Assembly (NCBI RefSeq): GCF_004023625.1
Contig: NZ_RPDJ01000008.1
Coordinates: forward strand, 186,001-250,000
Direction of reading: 5' to 3'
DNA from: Streptomyces cavernae
GTDB lineage: Bacteria; Actinomycetota; Actinomycetes; Streptomycetales; Streptomycetaceae
Length of the DNA: 64,000 bases
Within the stretch, counting starts at the first letter, position 1; the number at the start of each line of letters is the position of its first letter. Under the pieces are notes generated by a model. That model worked only from the letters and a program-made list of their open reading frames with translations. It had not been told where the DNA came from and did no database searches. Shown piece after piece: positions 1-8,439 of the stretch. Made by a program: the position numbers and the translations under genes.

Positions 1-578
1 GCCGTCGCTACGGCCTCGAACACTGGCAGGGCGACCTGCTGGAGCACACCGGCACCGGCATGCTGCTGCGGCTGCGGCCGGGCGGTGAACCCGAAGTGCT
101 CCTGGACGGGCTGCAGTTCGCCAACGGTGTCGCCCTGGCCGCCGACCAGTCCTTCCTCGTCGTGGCGGAGACCGGCGCCCGCCGGCTCGTCCGCCACGGG
201 CTCACGGGCGACGCCGAACCGCGCGGCACGTTCGCCGACGACCTGCCGGGCTACCCCGACAACCTCTGGCGCGACCCCGACGGCCTGATCTGGGTGGCCC
301 TGGCGGGCCCGCGCGTACCCGTCCTCGACGTGCTGCACCGGCGTGGCCCCGCACTGCGCCGTGCCGCCGGGCGTGCCGCGACCCGGCTGCCGTTCCGGCC
401 GGTGCGGGACGCCTGGGTCATGGCGTTCGACGACGACGGGCGGATCGTGCACGACGTGCGTCACCGCCGTGCGCCGTACCGGATGTCCACCAGCGTCTGC
501 CCGGTCGACGGGCAGCTGGTGCTGGGCAGTGTGTGGGAGCCGAGCCTCGCGGTGTTCGCGTCCCCGGCGGCTCGGTGA
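1..578 (+). CDS. SMP-30/strictosidine-synthase-like protein (3' part)
   Basis: The reading frame is open from the window edge, so the N-terminal half is missing. The visible 191 residues follow the C-terminal pattern of the strictosidine synthase-like/SMP-30 six-bladed propeller family: a GTGMLLRLRPGG strand, then LQFANGVALAADQSFLVVAE, a GYPDNLWRDPDGLIWVAL segment, and a closing blade where VLGSVWEPSLAVF ends the fold. In this family such proteins are calcium-dependent lactonases or hydrolases, and in bacteria the substrate is usually unknown. The stop lies 39 bp before the first crcB gene, which has its own AGGAGAGG ribosome site, so cotranscription is possible but not required. The family call is fairly firm; the reaction is not. 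Confidence 0.75.
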   Translation, partial: RRYGLEHWQGDLLEHTGTGMLLRLRPGGEPEVLLDGLQFANGVALAADQSFLVVAETGARRLVRHGLTGDAEPRGTFADDLPGYPDNLWRDPDGLIWVALAGPRVPVLDVLHRRGPALRRAAGRAATRLPFRPVRDAWVMAFDDDGRIVHDVRHRRAPYRMSTSVCPVDGQLVLGSVWEPSLAVFASPAAR

Positions 579-617
579 CGGGTTAGCCTGGCCCATCCCC
601 GCGATCAGGAGAGGCGC

Positions 618-1160
618 ATGACAGGCCCGCAGCCCGAGACCGAGATGGTGGACGAACCCACCGATCCGGACGTCGATCTGCGGGTCCCCGCCGAGCGGCA
701 GCGGTCGTGGCGGACGCTCGCACCGGTCGTCGCGGTGGTCTCCGCAGGCGGCGGGCTCGGGGCCGCGGCCCGGTACGGGGCCTCGCTGATCGGGCCCGTG
801 GAGACGGGCGGGTTCCCGTGGACGACCTTCTGGGTCAATGTGACCGGCTGCCTGGTCATCGGCGTCTTCATGGTCGTGGTCAACGAGGTGTGGGCCGCGC
901 ATCCGCTGGTACGGCCCTTCTTCGGCACCGGGGTCCTCGGCGGCTACACGACCTTCTCCACGTACGCCGTCGACATCCAGCACCTGGTGGACGAAGGCCA
1001 CCCGCGCACCGGGCTCGCGTATCTCGCCGCGACGCTCGTGGCCGCGCTCCTCGCGGTCTGGGTCGCGGTGACGGTGACGCGCCGGGCCCTGATCGGCAAA
1101 CCGGGTCGAAGCGGCGAAACGGGTGAAATCTCCGCGCTGGAAGGTAAGAGGCCGTTGTGA
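618..1160 (+). CDS. crcB: fluoride channel subunit CrcB/Fluc (first of pair)
   Basis: This 180-residue protein is a Fluc/CrcB fluoride export channel subunit. It has a polar N-terminal tail of about 35 residues, then four membrane segments. Family signatures are visible: GGGLGAAARYG near residues 44-54, NVTGC near 74-78 and GGYTTFSTYAVD near 108-119, the Phe-rich stretch that lines the pore. The start has a good AGGAGAGG site. Its end overlaps the next crcB start by four bases, which indicates translational coupling. Paired non-identical CrcB genes form heterodimeric channels in many Gram-positive bacteria, so these two probably work together. No fluoride riboswitch could be recognised upstream. 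Confidence 0.93.
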   Translation: MTGPQPETEMVDEPTDPDVDLRVPAERQRSWRTLAPVVAVVSAGGGLGAAARYGASLIGPVETGGFPWTTFWVNVTGCLVIGVFMVVVNEVWAAHPLVRPFFGTGVLGGYTTFSTYAVDIQHLVDEGHPRTGLAYLAATLVAALLAVWVAVTVTRRALIGKPGRSGETGEISALEGKRPL

Positions 1161-1531
1161 ACTGGCTGCTCGTGATCGTCGGCGGGATGGTCGGTGCGCC
1201 GCTGCGCTACCTCACCGACCGCGCCGTTCAGCTCAGGCATGACACGGCCTTCCCCTGGGGCACCCTCGCGGTCAACGTCGCCGGTTGTCTCGTCCTCGGG
1301 CTGCTGGCCGGCGCGGCCTCGGCCGGGGCCGCCTCCGCTCACCTGCAATTCCTCCTCGGTACGGGACTGTGCGGGGCTCTGACCACGTACTCCACGTTCT
1401 CCTACGAGACCCTGCGGCTGGCCGAGGACGGGGCGGGCTTCTACGCCGTCGCCAATGTGATCGCGAGCGTCGCCGCCGGGCTGGGCGCGGCATTTGTGGG
1501 GGTTTCTTTCGCCGAGGCCCTGTGGGGCTAG
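1157..1531 (+). CDS. crcB: fluoride channel subunit CrcB/Fluc (second of pair)
   Basis: This 124-residue protein is the second Fluc subunit. It is shorter than its partner because it lacks the N-terminal tail, and it has the usual length of the family. GGMVGAPLRY lies near residues 9-18, NVAGC near 40-44 and GALTTYSTFSYE near 73-84. The GTG start overlaps the stop of the first gene in a GTGA arrangement, so the two proteins are made in coupled amounts, as expected for a heterodimer that lets fluoride leave the cell. The following uppP gene starts 60 bp later and may belong to the same transcript. Confidence 0.93.
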   Translation: MNWLLVIVGGMVGAPLRYLTDRAVQLRHDTAFPWGTLAVNVAGCLVLGLLAGAASAGAASAHLQFLLGTGLCGALTTYSTFSYETLRLAEDGAGFYAVANVIASVAAGLGAAFVGVSFAEALWG

Positions 1532-1591
1532 AGTGCGGCCGGTGTAAGGCGTCCACGCCGCTGTCGTGACCCCCAGCGAGAACTGGAAACC

Positions 1592-2425
1592 ATGAGCGCG
1601 ATCTCCGTCGGTCAGGCCGTCGTCCTCGGAGCCGTCGAAGGGGTGACCGAATTCCTCCCGGTCTCCTCCACCGGCCATCTCAAGATCGCCGAAGGGCTGA
1701 TGGGCATCCCCGTCGACGACGACGCCGTCATCGGGTTCTCGGCCGTGATCCAGGTCGGCGCCATCGCCGCGGTGCTCGTCTACTTCCGCAAGGACATCGC
1801 CCGGATCGTTTCCGCGTGGCTGCGCGGGCTCACCGACCGCGAGGAGCGCTACCACCACGACTACAAGTTCGCCTGGTGGGTGATCTGGGCGACCATCCCG
1901 ATCGTCGCCGTCGGTCTCCTGGCGAAGCCGCTGATCGAGGGGCCGCTCGCCTCGCTGTGGGTCGTCGCCGCCTCGCTGATCGCCGGCAGCGGGGTGATGT
2001 GGGCGGCCGACCGGCTGGGCAGGCACAAGCGCGGCGAGGACGACACCTCCTTCAAGGACGCCATGCTGGTGGGCAGCTCGCAGATCCTCGCCCTGCTCTT
2101 CCCGGGCTTCTCGCGCTCCGGCGCCACGATGTCGACGGCCCTGATGCTGGACCTCGACCGGGTCGCGGCCACCCGGCTCTCGTTCTTCCTCGGGATTCCC
2201 GCGCTCACGGGGGCGGGGCTGTACGAGCTGAAGGACGCGCTCGGTACCGGTGCGGGAGCCGCGCCGCTCGTGGCGGGAACGGTCGTTGCCTTCGGGGTCG
2301 CCTACGCCTCCATCGCGTGGCTGCTGAAGTTCGTGGCGAAGCACTCGTTCAACGCGTTCGTCGTCTACCGGGTTGTCGTGGGACTGCTGTTGTTCGCTCT
2401 GCTCGGTACAGGGGTCCTGGGCTGA
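1592..2425 (+). CDS. uppP: undecaprenyl-diphosphatase UppP (BacA family)
   Basis: The 277-residue membrane protein removes the terminal phosphate from undecaprenyl diphosphate, recycling the lipid carrier for peptidoglycan and other cell-wall polymers, and gives some bacitracin tolerance. The two catalytic motifs are intact: EGVTEFLPVSSTGH near residues 16-29 and PGFSRSGATMS near residue 170. Length and hydrophobic profile match the family. The ATG is chosen because the protein begins, as usual, a few residues before the first catalytic loop; the ribosome site is weak. It lies 60 bp after crcB2. Streptomyces often carry more than one uppP. Confidence 0.95.
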   Translation: MSAISVGQAVVLGAVEGVTEFLPVSSTGHLKIAEGLMGIPVDDDAVIGFSAVIQVGAIAAVLVYFRKDIARIVSAWLRGLTDREERYHHDYKFAWWVIWATIPIVAVGLLAKPLIEGPLASLWVVAASLIAGSGVMWAADRLGRHKRGEDDTSFKDAMLVGSSQILALLFPGFSRSGATMSTALMLDLDRVAATRLSFFLGIPALTGAGLYELKDALGTGAGAAPLVAGTVVAFGVAYASIAWLLKFVAKHSFNAFVVYRVVVGLLLFALLGTGVLG

Positions 2426-2464
2426 GGGGCGACGTCACCCGATCGGGGGGCGGCGTCCGCCGGT

Positions 2465-2512
2465 CGAGGGGTGACACCCGCCGCCGGAACGAGGGGTCGC
2501 ACCCGCCGCCGG
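2465..2512 (+). repeat. 23-bp direct repeat, two copies
   Basis: Two copies of a 23-base unit beginning CGAGGGGT and ending CCGCCGCCGG start at 2465 and 2490 and differ at two positions. They fill part of the spacer between uppP and the GntR gene. No function is evident. Confidence 0.6.
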
Positions 2513-2537
2513 CCGGGGGACGGCGCCCCGCCAACCC

Positions 2538-2601
2538 TTGACAGTCACCCGCCGTTCCCCCGAGGATCACCACCGTGAACCTGTCAGACAGCCAGACAGG
2601 T
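2538..2601 (+). promoter_or_regulatory. promoter and inverted repeat over the GntR gene start
   Basis: TTGACA at 2538-2543 and GAGGAT at 2562-2567 are spaced 18 bp and resemble a housekeeping promoter. The predicted transcription start would fall at or next to the GTG at 2575, which would make the message leaderless, although GAGGA eight bases before the GTG could instead be a ribosome site. A 7-bp inverted repeat (ACCTGTC at 2579-2585, GACAGGT at 2595-2601) covers the first codons. It is a candidate autoregulatory operator. Confidence 0.45.
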
Positions 2602-3303
2602 GGGTCGGTGCCCCGGCGCGTCAGCGCCATGGAAGCGGTTCTCACCCACCTTCGCGGCGCCATCGAGCGCGGCGACTACGCCATCGGTGACAAGCTGCCC
2701 TCCGAGGCGGAGCTGTGCCGTCGTCTCGAGGTCAGCCGGCCCGTGCTGCGCGAGGCGCTGCGGGCCCTGCAGGTCATGGGCCTGACCGTGTCCCGAACCG
2801 GCAAGGGCACCTTCGTCGTCGCCGGCAGCGTCGAGGAGCCCACCTTCGGCGACTACTCGGCGAGCGACCTGCTCGAGGTCCGCCGGCACATCGAGATCCC
2901 CGTGGCCGGGTACGCGGCGGCCCGCCGCACCTCGGAGAACCTCGACCACCTGGTCCATCTACTGGACCGGATGGAGCACGAGACCGACACCACGGCGTGG
3001 GTCGCCATGGACACGCTGTTCCACCTCGGTGTCGCCGAGGCCTCCCAGAACCCGGTCTTCCGCCGGGTCATCGAGGAGATCCGCGACGCGCTGGCACGCC
3101 AGTCGGCCTTCCTCAACGAACTCGGCGGACGCCGCGAGCAGTCCAACCGCGAGCACCGCGAGATCGTCGAGGCCCTCATGGACGGCAGCGAAACCGACGC
3201 GGTGGAGGCCATGGCCCACCACCTCGACCGTGTCGAGACCACCCTCACCTCCATCGTGCGCGAGCGCACGGCCCCACCCCCGGAAGGCGAACCACAGGCG
3301 TGA
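2575..3303 (+). CDS. FadR-subfamily GntR regulator of the asparagine operon
   Basis: This 242-residue protein has an N-terminal GntR winged helix (about residues 15-80, with the KLPSEAELCRRLEVSRPVLREAL helix-turn-helix) followed by an all-helical FCD effector domain (about 95-225). The FCD domain keeps the acidic and histidine residues that bind metal in this class, for example FHLGVAEASQNPVF and the HREIVEAL helix. The stop overlaps the start of the asparagine permease by four bases, so the regulator is the first gene of the operon and probably controls it in response to asparagine, aspartate or a product; the ligand is inferred. It starts at GTG; see the inverted repeat covering this start. 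Confidence 0.85.
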   Translation: MNLSDSQTGGSVPRRVSAMEAVLTHLRGAIERGDYAIGDKLPSEAELCRRLEVSRPVLREALRALQVMGLTVSRTGKGTFVVAGSVEEPTFGDYSASDLLEVRRHIEIPVAGYAAARRTSENLDHLVHLLDRMEHETDTTAWVAMDTLFHLGVAEASQNPVFRRVIEEIRDALARQSAFLNELGGRREQSNREHREIVEALMDGSETDAVEAMAHHLDRVETTLTSIVRERTAPPPEGEPQA

Positions 3304-4826
3304 GCAAGCAATCCCCCCAGATAGACGCCATACCGAACGGGACAACGACCTCCCCCCACGTCGATGCCGGAGACGCCGGCTACAGCAAGTCCCTGAAGTC
3401 CCGCCATGTGAACATGATCGCCATCGGTGGCGCGATCGGCACCGGGCTGTTCCTCGGCGCCGGCGGGCGCCTCGCCGACGCCGGCCCCTCCCTCTTCATC
3501 GCCTACGCGGTCTGCGGCGTCTTCGCCTTCCTCGTCGTGCGCGCACTCGGCGAACTCGTCCTGTACCGCCCGTCGTCCGGCGCCTTCGTGTCGTACGCCC
3601 GTGAGTTCCTCGGGGAGAAGGGCGCCTACACCGCGGGCTGGATGTACTTCCTCAACTGGGCCACCACCGGTATCGCCGACATCACCGCCGTGGCCACCTA
3701 CACCCACTACTGGGGCATGTTCTCCGACATCCCGCAGTGGGTGATCGCGCTCATCGCGCTCGCCGTCGTCCTCACGGTGAACCTGATCTCCGTGAAGATC
3801 TTCGGTGAGCTGGAGTTCTGGTTCGCCATCATCAAGGTCGGCGCGCTCGTCGTCTTCATGCTGATCGGCATCTTCCTGCTCGTCACCCAGCAGCCCGTCG
3901 ACGGCCATGCCCCCGGCCCGGCCCTGATCACCGACAACGGCGGTCTGTTCCCCAGCGGCCTGCTGCCGATGCTGCTGATCGTGCAGGGTGTCGTCTTCGC
4001 CTACGCCTCCGTCGAACTGGTCGGCGTTGCGGCGGGCGAGACCGAGAACCCCGAGAAGATCCTGCCCAAGGCGATCAACTCCATCATGTGGCGGGTCGGA
4101 CTGTTCTACGTCGGCTCGGTAGTCCTGCTGTCGATGCTGCTGCCCTGGTCCTCGTACAAGGCGGGCGAGAGTCCCTTCGTCACCGTGCTGTCCAACATCG
4201 GCGTCCCGGCGGCCGGCGGGATCATGAACCTGGTCGTGCTCACCGCGGCCATGTCCTCCCTCAACTCCGGCCTGTACTCCACCGGCCGCATCCTGCGCTC
4301 CATGGCGATGTCCGGCTCCGCACCCAGGTTCACCTCGGTGATGAGCCGCAGTCAGGTCCCGTACGGCGGGATCCTGCTCACCAGCGGCATCTGCGTCCTC
4401 GGCGTCGGTCTCAACTTCGTCGTACCCGCCGAGGCATTCGAGATCGTGCTCAACTTCGCCGCGATCGGCATCCTCGCCACCTGGGGCATGATCATGCTCT
4501 GCCACCTGCTGTTCTGGCGGAAGACGCAGGCCGGTGAACTGAACCGTCCGAGCTACCGGCTGCCCGGCTCGCCCTGGACCGAGATCGTCACCCTGGTCTT
4601 CCTGGCCTCCGTCCTGGTGCTGATGTACGCCGACGGGGGAGCGGGCCGCACGACCGTGCTGTGTCTGCCGCTGATCGTGGGCGCGCTGGTGGCCGGCTGG
4701 TACGCGATCCGCGGCCGGGTCGCCGCGGTTAGCAGGAACGTTTCCTCTGTCGGTGGTTCCTCTTCCGGCGGCTCCTCCTCCGGTGGTTCGGCCACCGGCG
4801 GCTCCTCCTCCGGGGCGGACGCGTGA
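3300..4826 (+). CDS. ansP: L-asparagine permease (AAT-type amino acid transporter)
   Basis: The GTG at 3300 overlaps the regulator stop (GTGA) and gives a 508-residue protein of the amino acid-polyamine-organocation superfamily. The unwound first helix GGAIGTGLFLGAG sits near residues 43-55, followed by about twelve membrane segments. The sequence resembles GabP/AnsP-type asparagine permeases, and the next two genes degrade asparagine and aspartate, so asparagine is the likely substrate. The last 30 residues are a low-complexity GGSSSGG tail that is not part of the transporter fold. An upstream in-frame extension exists but runs inside the regulator gene and is not used. Confidence 0.85.
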   Translation: MSKQSPQIDAIPNGTTTSPHVDAGDAGYSKSLKSRHVNMIAIGGAIGTGLFLGAGGRLADAGPSLFIAYAVCGVFAFLVVRALGELVLYRPSSGAFVSYAREFLGEKGAYTAGWMYFLNWATTGIADITAVATYTHYWGMFSDIPQWVIALIALAVVLTVNLISVKIFGELEFWFAIIKVGALVVFMLIGIFLLVTQQPVDGHAPGPALITDNGGLFPSGLLPMLLIVQGVVFAYASVELVGVAAGETENPEKILPKAINSIMWRVGLFYVGSVVLLSMLLPWSSYKAGESPFVTVLSNIGVPAAGGIMNLVVLTAAMSSLNSGLYSTGRILRSMAMSGSAPRFTSVMSRSQVPYGGILLTSGICVLGVGLNFVVPAEAFEIVLNFAAIGILATWGMIMLCHLLFWRKTQAGELNRPSYRLPGSPWTEIVTLVFLASVLVLMYADGGAGRTTVLCLPLIVGALVAGWYAIRGRVAAVSRNVSSVGGSSSGGSSSGGSATGGSSSGADA

Positions 4827-5863
4827 GCCAGCTGGTCTGCGGGATCGCCGAGGCACCCGCCGTACGCGAACCGCTGCACGCGCCCGTCGCCCATCTCGTG
4901 CGCGGCGGGGTCATCGAGGGCATCCACTACGGCTCGGTGGTCGTACTCGCCCCGGACGGCGGCGTCGAGCTGCAGATCGGTGACGTCGAGGCCGCCTTCT
5001 ACCCCCGTTCGGCGCTCAAGCCCGTGCAGGCCGTCGCCCTGCTGCGGGCCGGGCTGCCGCTCGACGGCGAGCTGCTCGCACTGACCGCCGCCAGCCACTC
5101 CGGCGAGGAGCGGCACCTGGACGGCGCCCGGCGGATCCTCGAACTCGCCGGTCTCGGCGAGAGCGATCTGCGCAACGCGCCGGACCTGCCCTACGACCCC
5201 GCCGTCCGGGACGCCTGGGTACGCGAGGGGCGGCAGCCGTCCCGGATCGCGCAGAACTGCTCAGGCAAGCACGCGGCCATGCTCTACACCTCCCGGCTGA
5301 ACGGCTGGTCCCTGGAGAACTACCTCGACCCCGCGCATCCCCTCCAGCAGGCGATCGCGGAGATCGTGGAGGACCTCACCGGGCAGGCGATCGCCCGGAC
5401 GACGGTGGACGGCTGCGGGGCGCCCCTGTTCTCCGTCTCCCTGCACGGGCTCGCGCGCGCCGCGGCCCGGATCACCACCGCGGCACCCGGCACGCCCGAG
5501 GCACTCGTCGCCGACGCGATGCGCGAGCACCCCGAGATGGTCTCCGGCGCCGGACGCGACGTCGCCGCGTTGATGCGGTCCGTGCCCGGGCTGATGGCCA
5601 AGGACGGCTTCGAGGGCGTCCAGGTCGCGGCCCTCCCGGACGGACGGGCCATCGCCGTGAAGATCGCGGACGGCGCCAACCGGGCCCGGGTGCCCGTGAC
5701 CGCCGCGGCGCTCGCCCGCTGCGGGGTCGACCCGGCGGCGCTCGCCGAGTTCGCGGAGGTGCCGCTGCTGGGCGGTTCCACGGTGGTGGGCAGTGTCCGT
5801 CCGGCCCGGGAGCTCCTCACGGACGCGCTCGCGCGGACCACACCGTACGGGACGCACGCCTGA
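4823..5863 (+). CDS. asparaginase (plant-like/type II PF06089 family)
   Basis: The 346-residue enzyme hydrolyses L-asparagine to aspartate and ammonia. Its sequence matches the asparaginase_II family found in actinobacteria and rhizobia rather than the E. coli type: ALKPVQAVALL near residue 65, SHSGEERHLDGARRIL near 94, NCSGKHAAML near 147 and DGCGAPLFSVSL near 197. No signal peptide is seen, so it acts in the cytoplasm on imported asparagine. The GTG start overlaps the permease stop by four bases. It lies between permease and aspartase, which gives import, deamidation and deamination in order. Confidence 0.9.
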   Translation: MSQLVCGIAEAPAVREPLHAPVAHLVRGGVIEGIHYGSVVVLAPDGGVELQIGDVEAAFYPRSALKPVQAVALLRAGLPLDGELLALTAASHSGEERHLDGARRILELAGLGESDLRNAPDLPYDPAVRDAWVREGRQPSRIAQNCSGKHAAMLYTSRLNGWSLENYLDPAHPLQQAIAEIVEDLTGQAIARTTVDGCGAPLFSVSLHGLARAAARITTAAPGTPEALVADAMREHPEMVSGAGRDVAALMRSVPGLMAKDGFEGVQVAALPDGRAIAVKIADGANRARVPVTAAALARCGVDPAALAEFAEVPLLGGSTVVGSVRPARELLTDALARTTPYGTHA

Positions 5864-5948
5864 CCCCCAGGGCTGTTCGACGACATCTCAACCCGGCCGC
5901 CGAGCCGTGCACTCGGCGGCACCTACCGAAGGAAGAGCCGAAACCCTC

Positions 5949-7385
5949 ATGACCGCCGCAGCCCACCGCAGCGAACACGACCTGCTCGGACACCGCGACG
6001 TACCCGCCGACGCGTACTGGGGAGTCCACACCCTGCGCGCCACGGAGAACTTCCCCATCACCGGGACGCCGATCTCCGCCTACCCCCACCTCATCGACGC
6101 CCTCGCCGCCGTCAAGGAGGCCGCCGCCCGCGCCAACGAGGAACTCGGCCTGCTCGCACCCGAGAAGGCGGCGGCGATCGCCCAGGCCTGCCGGGAGATC
6201 CGCGACGGCAGGCTGCACGACCAGTTCGTCGTGGACGTCATCCAGGGCGGGGCCGGGACCTCGACCAACATGAACGCCAACGAGGTCGTGGCGAACCGGG
6301 CCCTGGAGCTGCTCGGCCATGCCAAGGGCGACTACGAGCACCTGCACCCCAACGAGGACGTCAACCTCGGCCAGTCCACCAACGACGTCTATCCGACCGC
6401 CGTCAACATCGCCACGATCATCGCCGTACGGGGTCTGCTCGACGCCATGGCCGTGCTCCAGGAGGCCTTCGCCGCCAAGGCGGTGGAGTTCCGGGACGTG
6501 CTCAAGATGGGGCGTACACAACTGCAGGACGCGGTGCCCATGACCCTGGGTCAGGAGTTCTCGGCGTACGCGGTGATGCTGGAGGAGGACCGCAGCCGGC
6601 TCGCCGAGGCGGTGCTGCTGATCCACGAGATCAACCTGGGCGCCACCGCGATCGGCACCGCCCTCAACGCGCCCGCCGGATACGCGGAGTCGGCCCGCCG
6701 CCATCTCGCGGACATCACCGGACTGCCGCTGGTCACCGCGGCCAACCTGGTCGAAGCCACCCAGGACTGCGGGGCGTTCGTGCATCTGTCCGGGGTGCTG
6801 AAGCGGATCGCGGTCAAGCTCTCCAAGAGCTGCAACGACCTGCGTCTGCTGTCCTCCGGTCCGCGCGCCGGGCTGAACGAGATCAACCTGCCGCCGGTAC
6901 AGGCCGGTTCGTCGATCATGCCGGGCAAGGTCAACCCGGTCATCCCCGAAGTCGTCAACCAGGTCGCCTTCGAGGTGATCGGCAACGACGTCACCATCAC
7001 CATGGCCGCCGAGGCCGGACAGCTTCAGCTCAACGCCTTCGAACCGATCATCCTGCACTCCCTCTCGGAGAGCATCACCCACCTGCGCGCCGCATGCCTC
7101 ACCCTCGCCGAGCGCTGTGTCGCTGGCATCACGGCCAACGCGGACGAACTGCGGGCCGCCGTGGAGAACTCCATCGGCCTGGTCACCGCACTGAACCCGC
7201 ACATCGGGTACACGGCCGCGACGGACATCGCCAAGGAGGCGCTCAGCAGCGGCCGGGGCGTCGCCGAACTCGTCCTGGAGAAAGGTTTGTTGCCGGCCGA
7301 CCGGCTGGAACAGCTGCTGCGTCCCGAGGTGCTCGCGGGAAGCACCGACTCGCAGCCGTCCCGTCTCAGCCCCTCCGGAGCCTGA
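5949..7385 (+). CDS. aspA: aspartate ammonia-lyase (aspartase)
   Basis: The 478-residue enzyme removes ammonia from L-aspartate to give fumarate, feeding the citric acid cycle. The fumarase/aspartase signature GSSIMPGKVNPVIPE lies near residues 320-334 and contains the mobile catalytic-serine loop. TGTALNAP-like and NLGQSTND motifs are also present. The frame is open further upstream, but ATG at 5949 is preceded by AGGAAGAG at a good distance and matches the usual N-terminus. An 85-bp spacer separates it from the asparaginase gene. It completes the asparagine-to-fumarate operon. No terminator hairpin is obvious after the stop. Confidence 0.93.
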   Translation: MTAAAHRSEHDLLGHRDVPADAYWGVHTLRATENFPITGTPISAYPHLIDALAAVKEAAARANEELGLLAPEKAAAIAQACREIRDGRLHDQFVVDVIQGGAGTSTNMNANEVVANRALELLGHAKGDYEHLHPNEDVNLGQSTNDVYPTAVNIATIIAVRGLLDAMAVLQEAFAAKAVEFRDVLKMGRTQLQDAVPMTLGQEFSAYAVMLEEDRSRLAEAVLLIHEINLGATAIGTALNAPAGYAESARRHLADITGLPLVTAANLVEATQDCGAFVHLSGVLKRIAVKLSKSCNDLRLLSSGPRAGLNEINLPPVQAGSSIMPGKVNPVIPEVVNQVAFEVIGNDVTITMAAEAGQLQLNAFEPIILHSLSESITHLRAACLTLAERCVAGITANADELRAAVENSIGLVTALNPHIGYTAATDIAKEALSSGRGVAELVLEKGLLPADRLEQLLRPEVLAGSTDSQPSRLSPSGA

Positions 7386-7563
7386 GTCGCGGACATCGCA
7401 TGTGTTACCGCAGGCGCGTTCGGGCCCGTCGAGGTGCTGCCCGCCGTGGCCTGCGTCGGCGCCTTCCGCTCCACCGAACTCACCCGGTTGCGGGCCTGGT
7501 CGGCCTTGTCCTGGATGGTGCAGCGGATCCCGCGACAGCTCATGAAGACCGTGCTGGACCGCG
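7386..7563. other. spacer without recognisable gene
   Basis: About 180 bp between aspA and the convergent HAD gene. Open frames run through it on both strands, but none resembles a known family and none has a ribosome site. It may be worn coding DNA. Confidence 0.4.
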
Positions 7564-8244
7564 TCAGAGGAGATCCAGCAACTCCACGAGGGTCACGACG
7601 GAAGGCACATCCGAAGTGGCCGAGTCCCGACAGACCGCACGCCCCGCGCATCCGAGTGCGATCGCGGCGTCGACCAGGCTCGGATCGTCGTCGACGAACA
7701 GGCATTGCGCGGGCGCGAGATCCAGGGCGGCGCTGGCGTGGTGGTACATGCGCGGGTCCGGCTTTCTGCAGCCGAGCACGGGGAGATCGCATACGCCTCG
7801 AAGAACTCCCCGATCCCCAGCGCCGTGTGCCCATCGGGCAGTCCCGCCCAGGCGTCCGAGACCACCGCCATCCGCACGCCCCGAAGGCTTCAGTTCCCGC
7901 AGGGTTTCCATGACGTCCGGGTAGAGCTCCAAAATCGTGGTCGCGGGGACGTCGCGGCCCAGGTCGGCGAGGAACTGCGGCGTCGGATCCAATCCGACAT
8001 GGCGGAGCATCACCCGGTGGTAGTCGTCGTAGTCGGGCGTCGAGGACGAGGCGGCGAAGAAGCTATCGCCCGCGGCGATGGCCGCCGCAAACTGTTCCGG
8101 CGTGATCGAGGGGTGGTGGGCGAGGACGGTCTCCTCGAAGTCCACCCGGGGGTTCCACCGGCCGCCGATCGGCCGGATCAGCACGCCGCCCGAGTCGAAG
8201 AGAACAGCGCGGAGATCCTCGGAAGTGGATGGTCGTGTCGTCAC
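7564..8244 (-). CDS. HAD-superfamily phosphatase with a scrambled centre
   Basis: This is a haloacid-dehalogenase-like hydrolase. Motif I appears as LFDSGGVL near residue 16, where the usual second catalytic Asp is replaced by Gly. Motif III/IV are RKPDPRMYHH and CLFVDDDPSLVDAA near the end. Between about 7783 and 7881 the annotated frame is meaningless, while the neighbouring frame reads RMAVVSDAWAGLPDG, which is motif II with its serine. One extra base near 7877-7881 and one missing base near 7783-7787 explain this. Either the gene carries two compensating frameshifts and is probably inactive, or the sequence has two errors. GTG at 8244 is the preferred start; GTG at 8268 is possible. Confidence 0.7.
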   Translation of the reverse strand: MTTRPSTSEDLRAVLFDSGGVLIRPIGGRWNPRVDFEETVLAHHPSITPEQFAAAIAAGDSFFAASSSTPDYDDYHRVMLRHVGLDPTPQFLADLGRDVPATTILELYPDVMETLRELKPSGRADGGGLGRLGGTARWAHGAGDRGVLRGVCDLPVLGCRKPDPRMYHHASAALDLAPAQCLFVDDDPSLVDAAIALGCAGRAVCRDSATSDVPSVVTLVELLDLL

Positions 8245-8439
8245 CCACCCAGTCTGGCGAGCAAACACTCCGCTGGTCGACCGCTTCCACCATCAGACAC
8301 CGGCAACCACACCCGGCTCAGTCCGACCGACATTGCGGCCCGCTGATCACCTGGCACGATCCTCTACACCGACACGATCGGCGGGGCCCGCTCCGACGTC
8401 TGCGAGTCCTTACGGCAAGGACCTGGTGACCGGTTCCAG

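Noticed and set aside
944..2344. 466-residue minus-strand frame
   Set aside because: It is the antisense shadow of crcB and uppP, is rich in Arg/Gly/Asp, and has no family resemblance.
7434..7913. 159-residue plus-strand frame across the HAD gene
   Set aside because: Most of it is antisense to the HAD gene; the first 45 residues look protein-like but match nothing I recognise.
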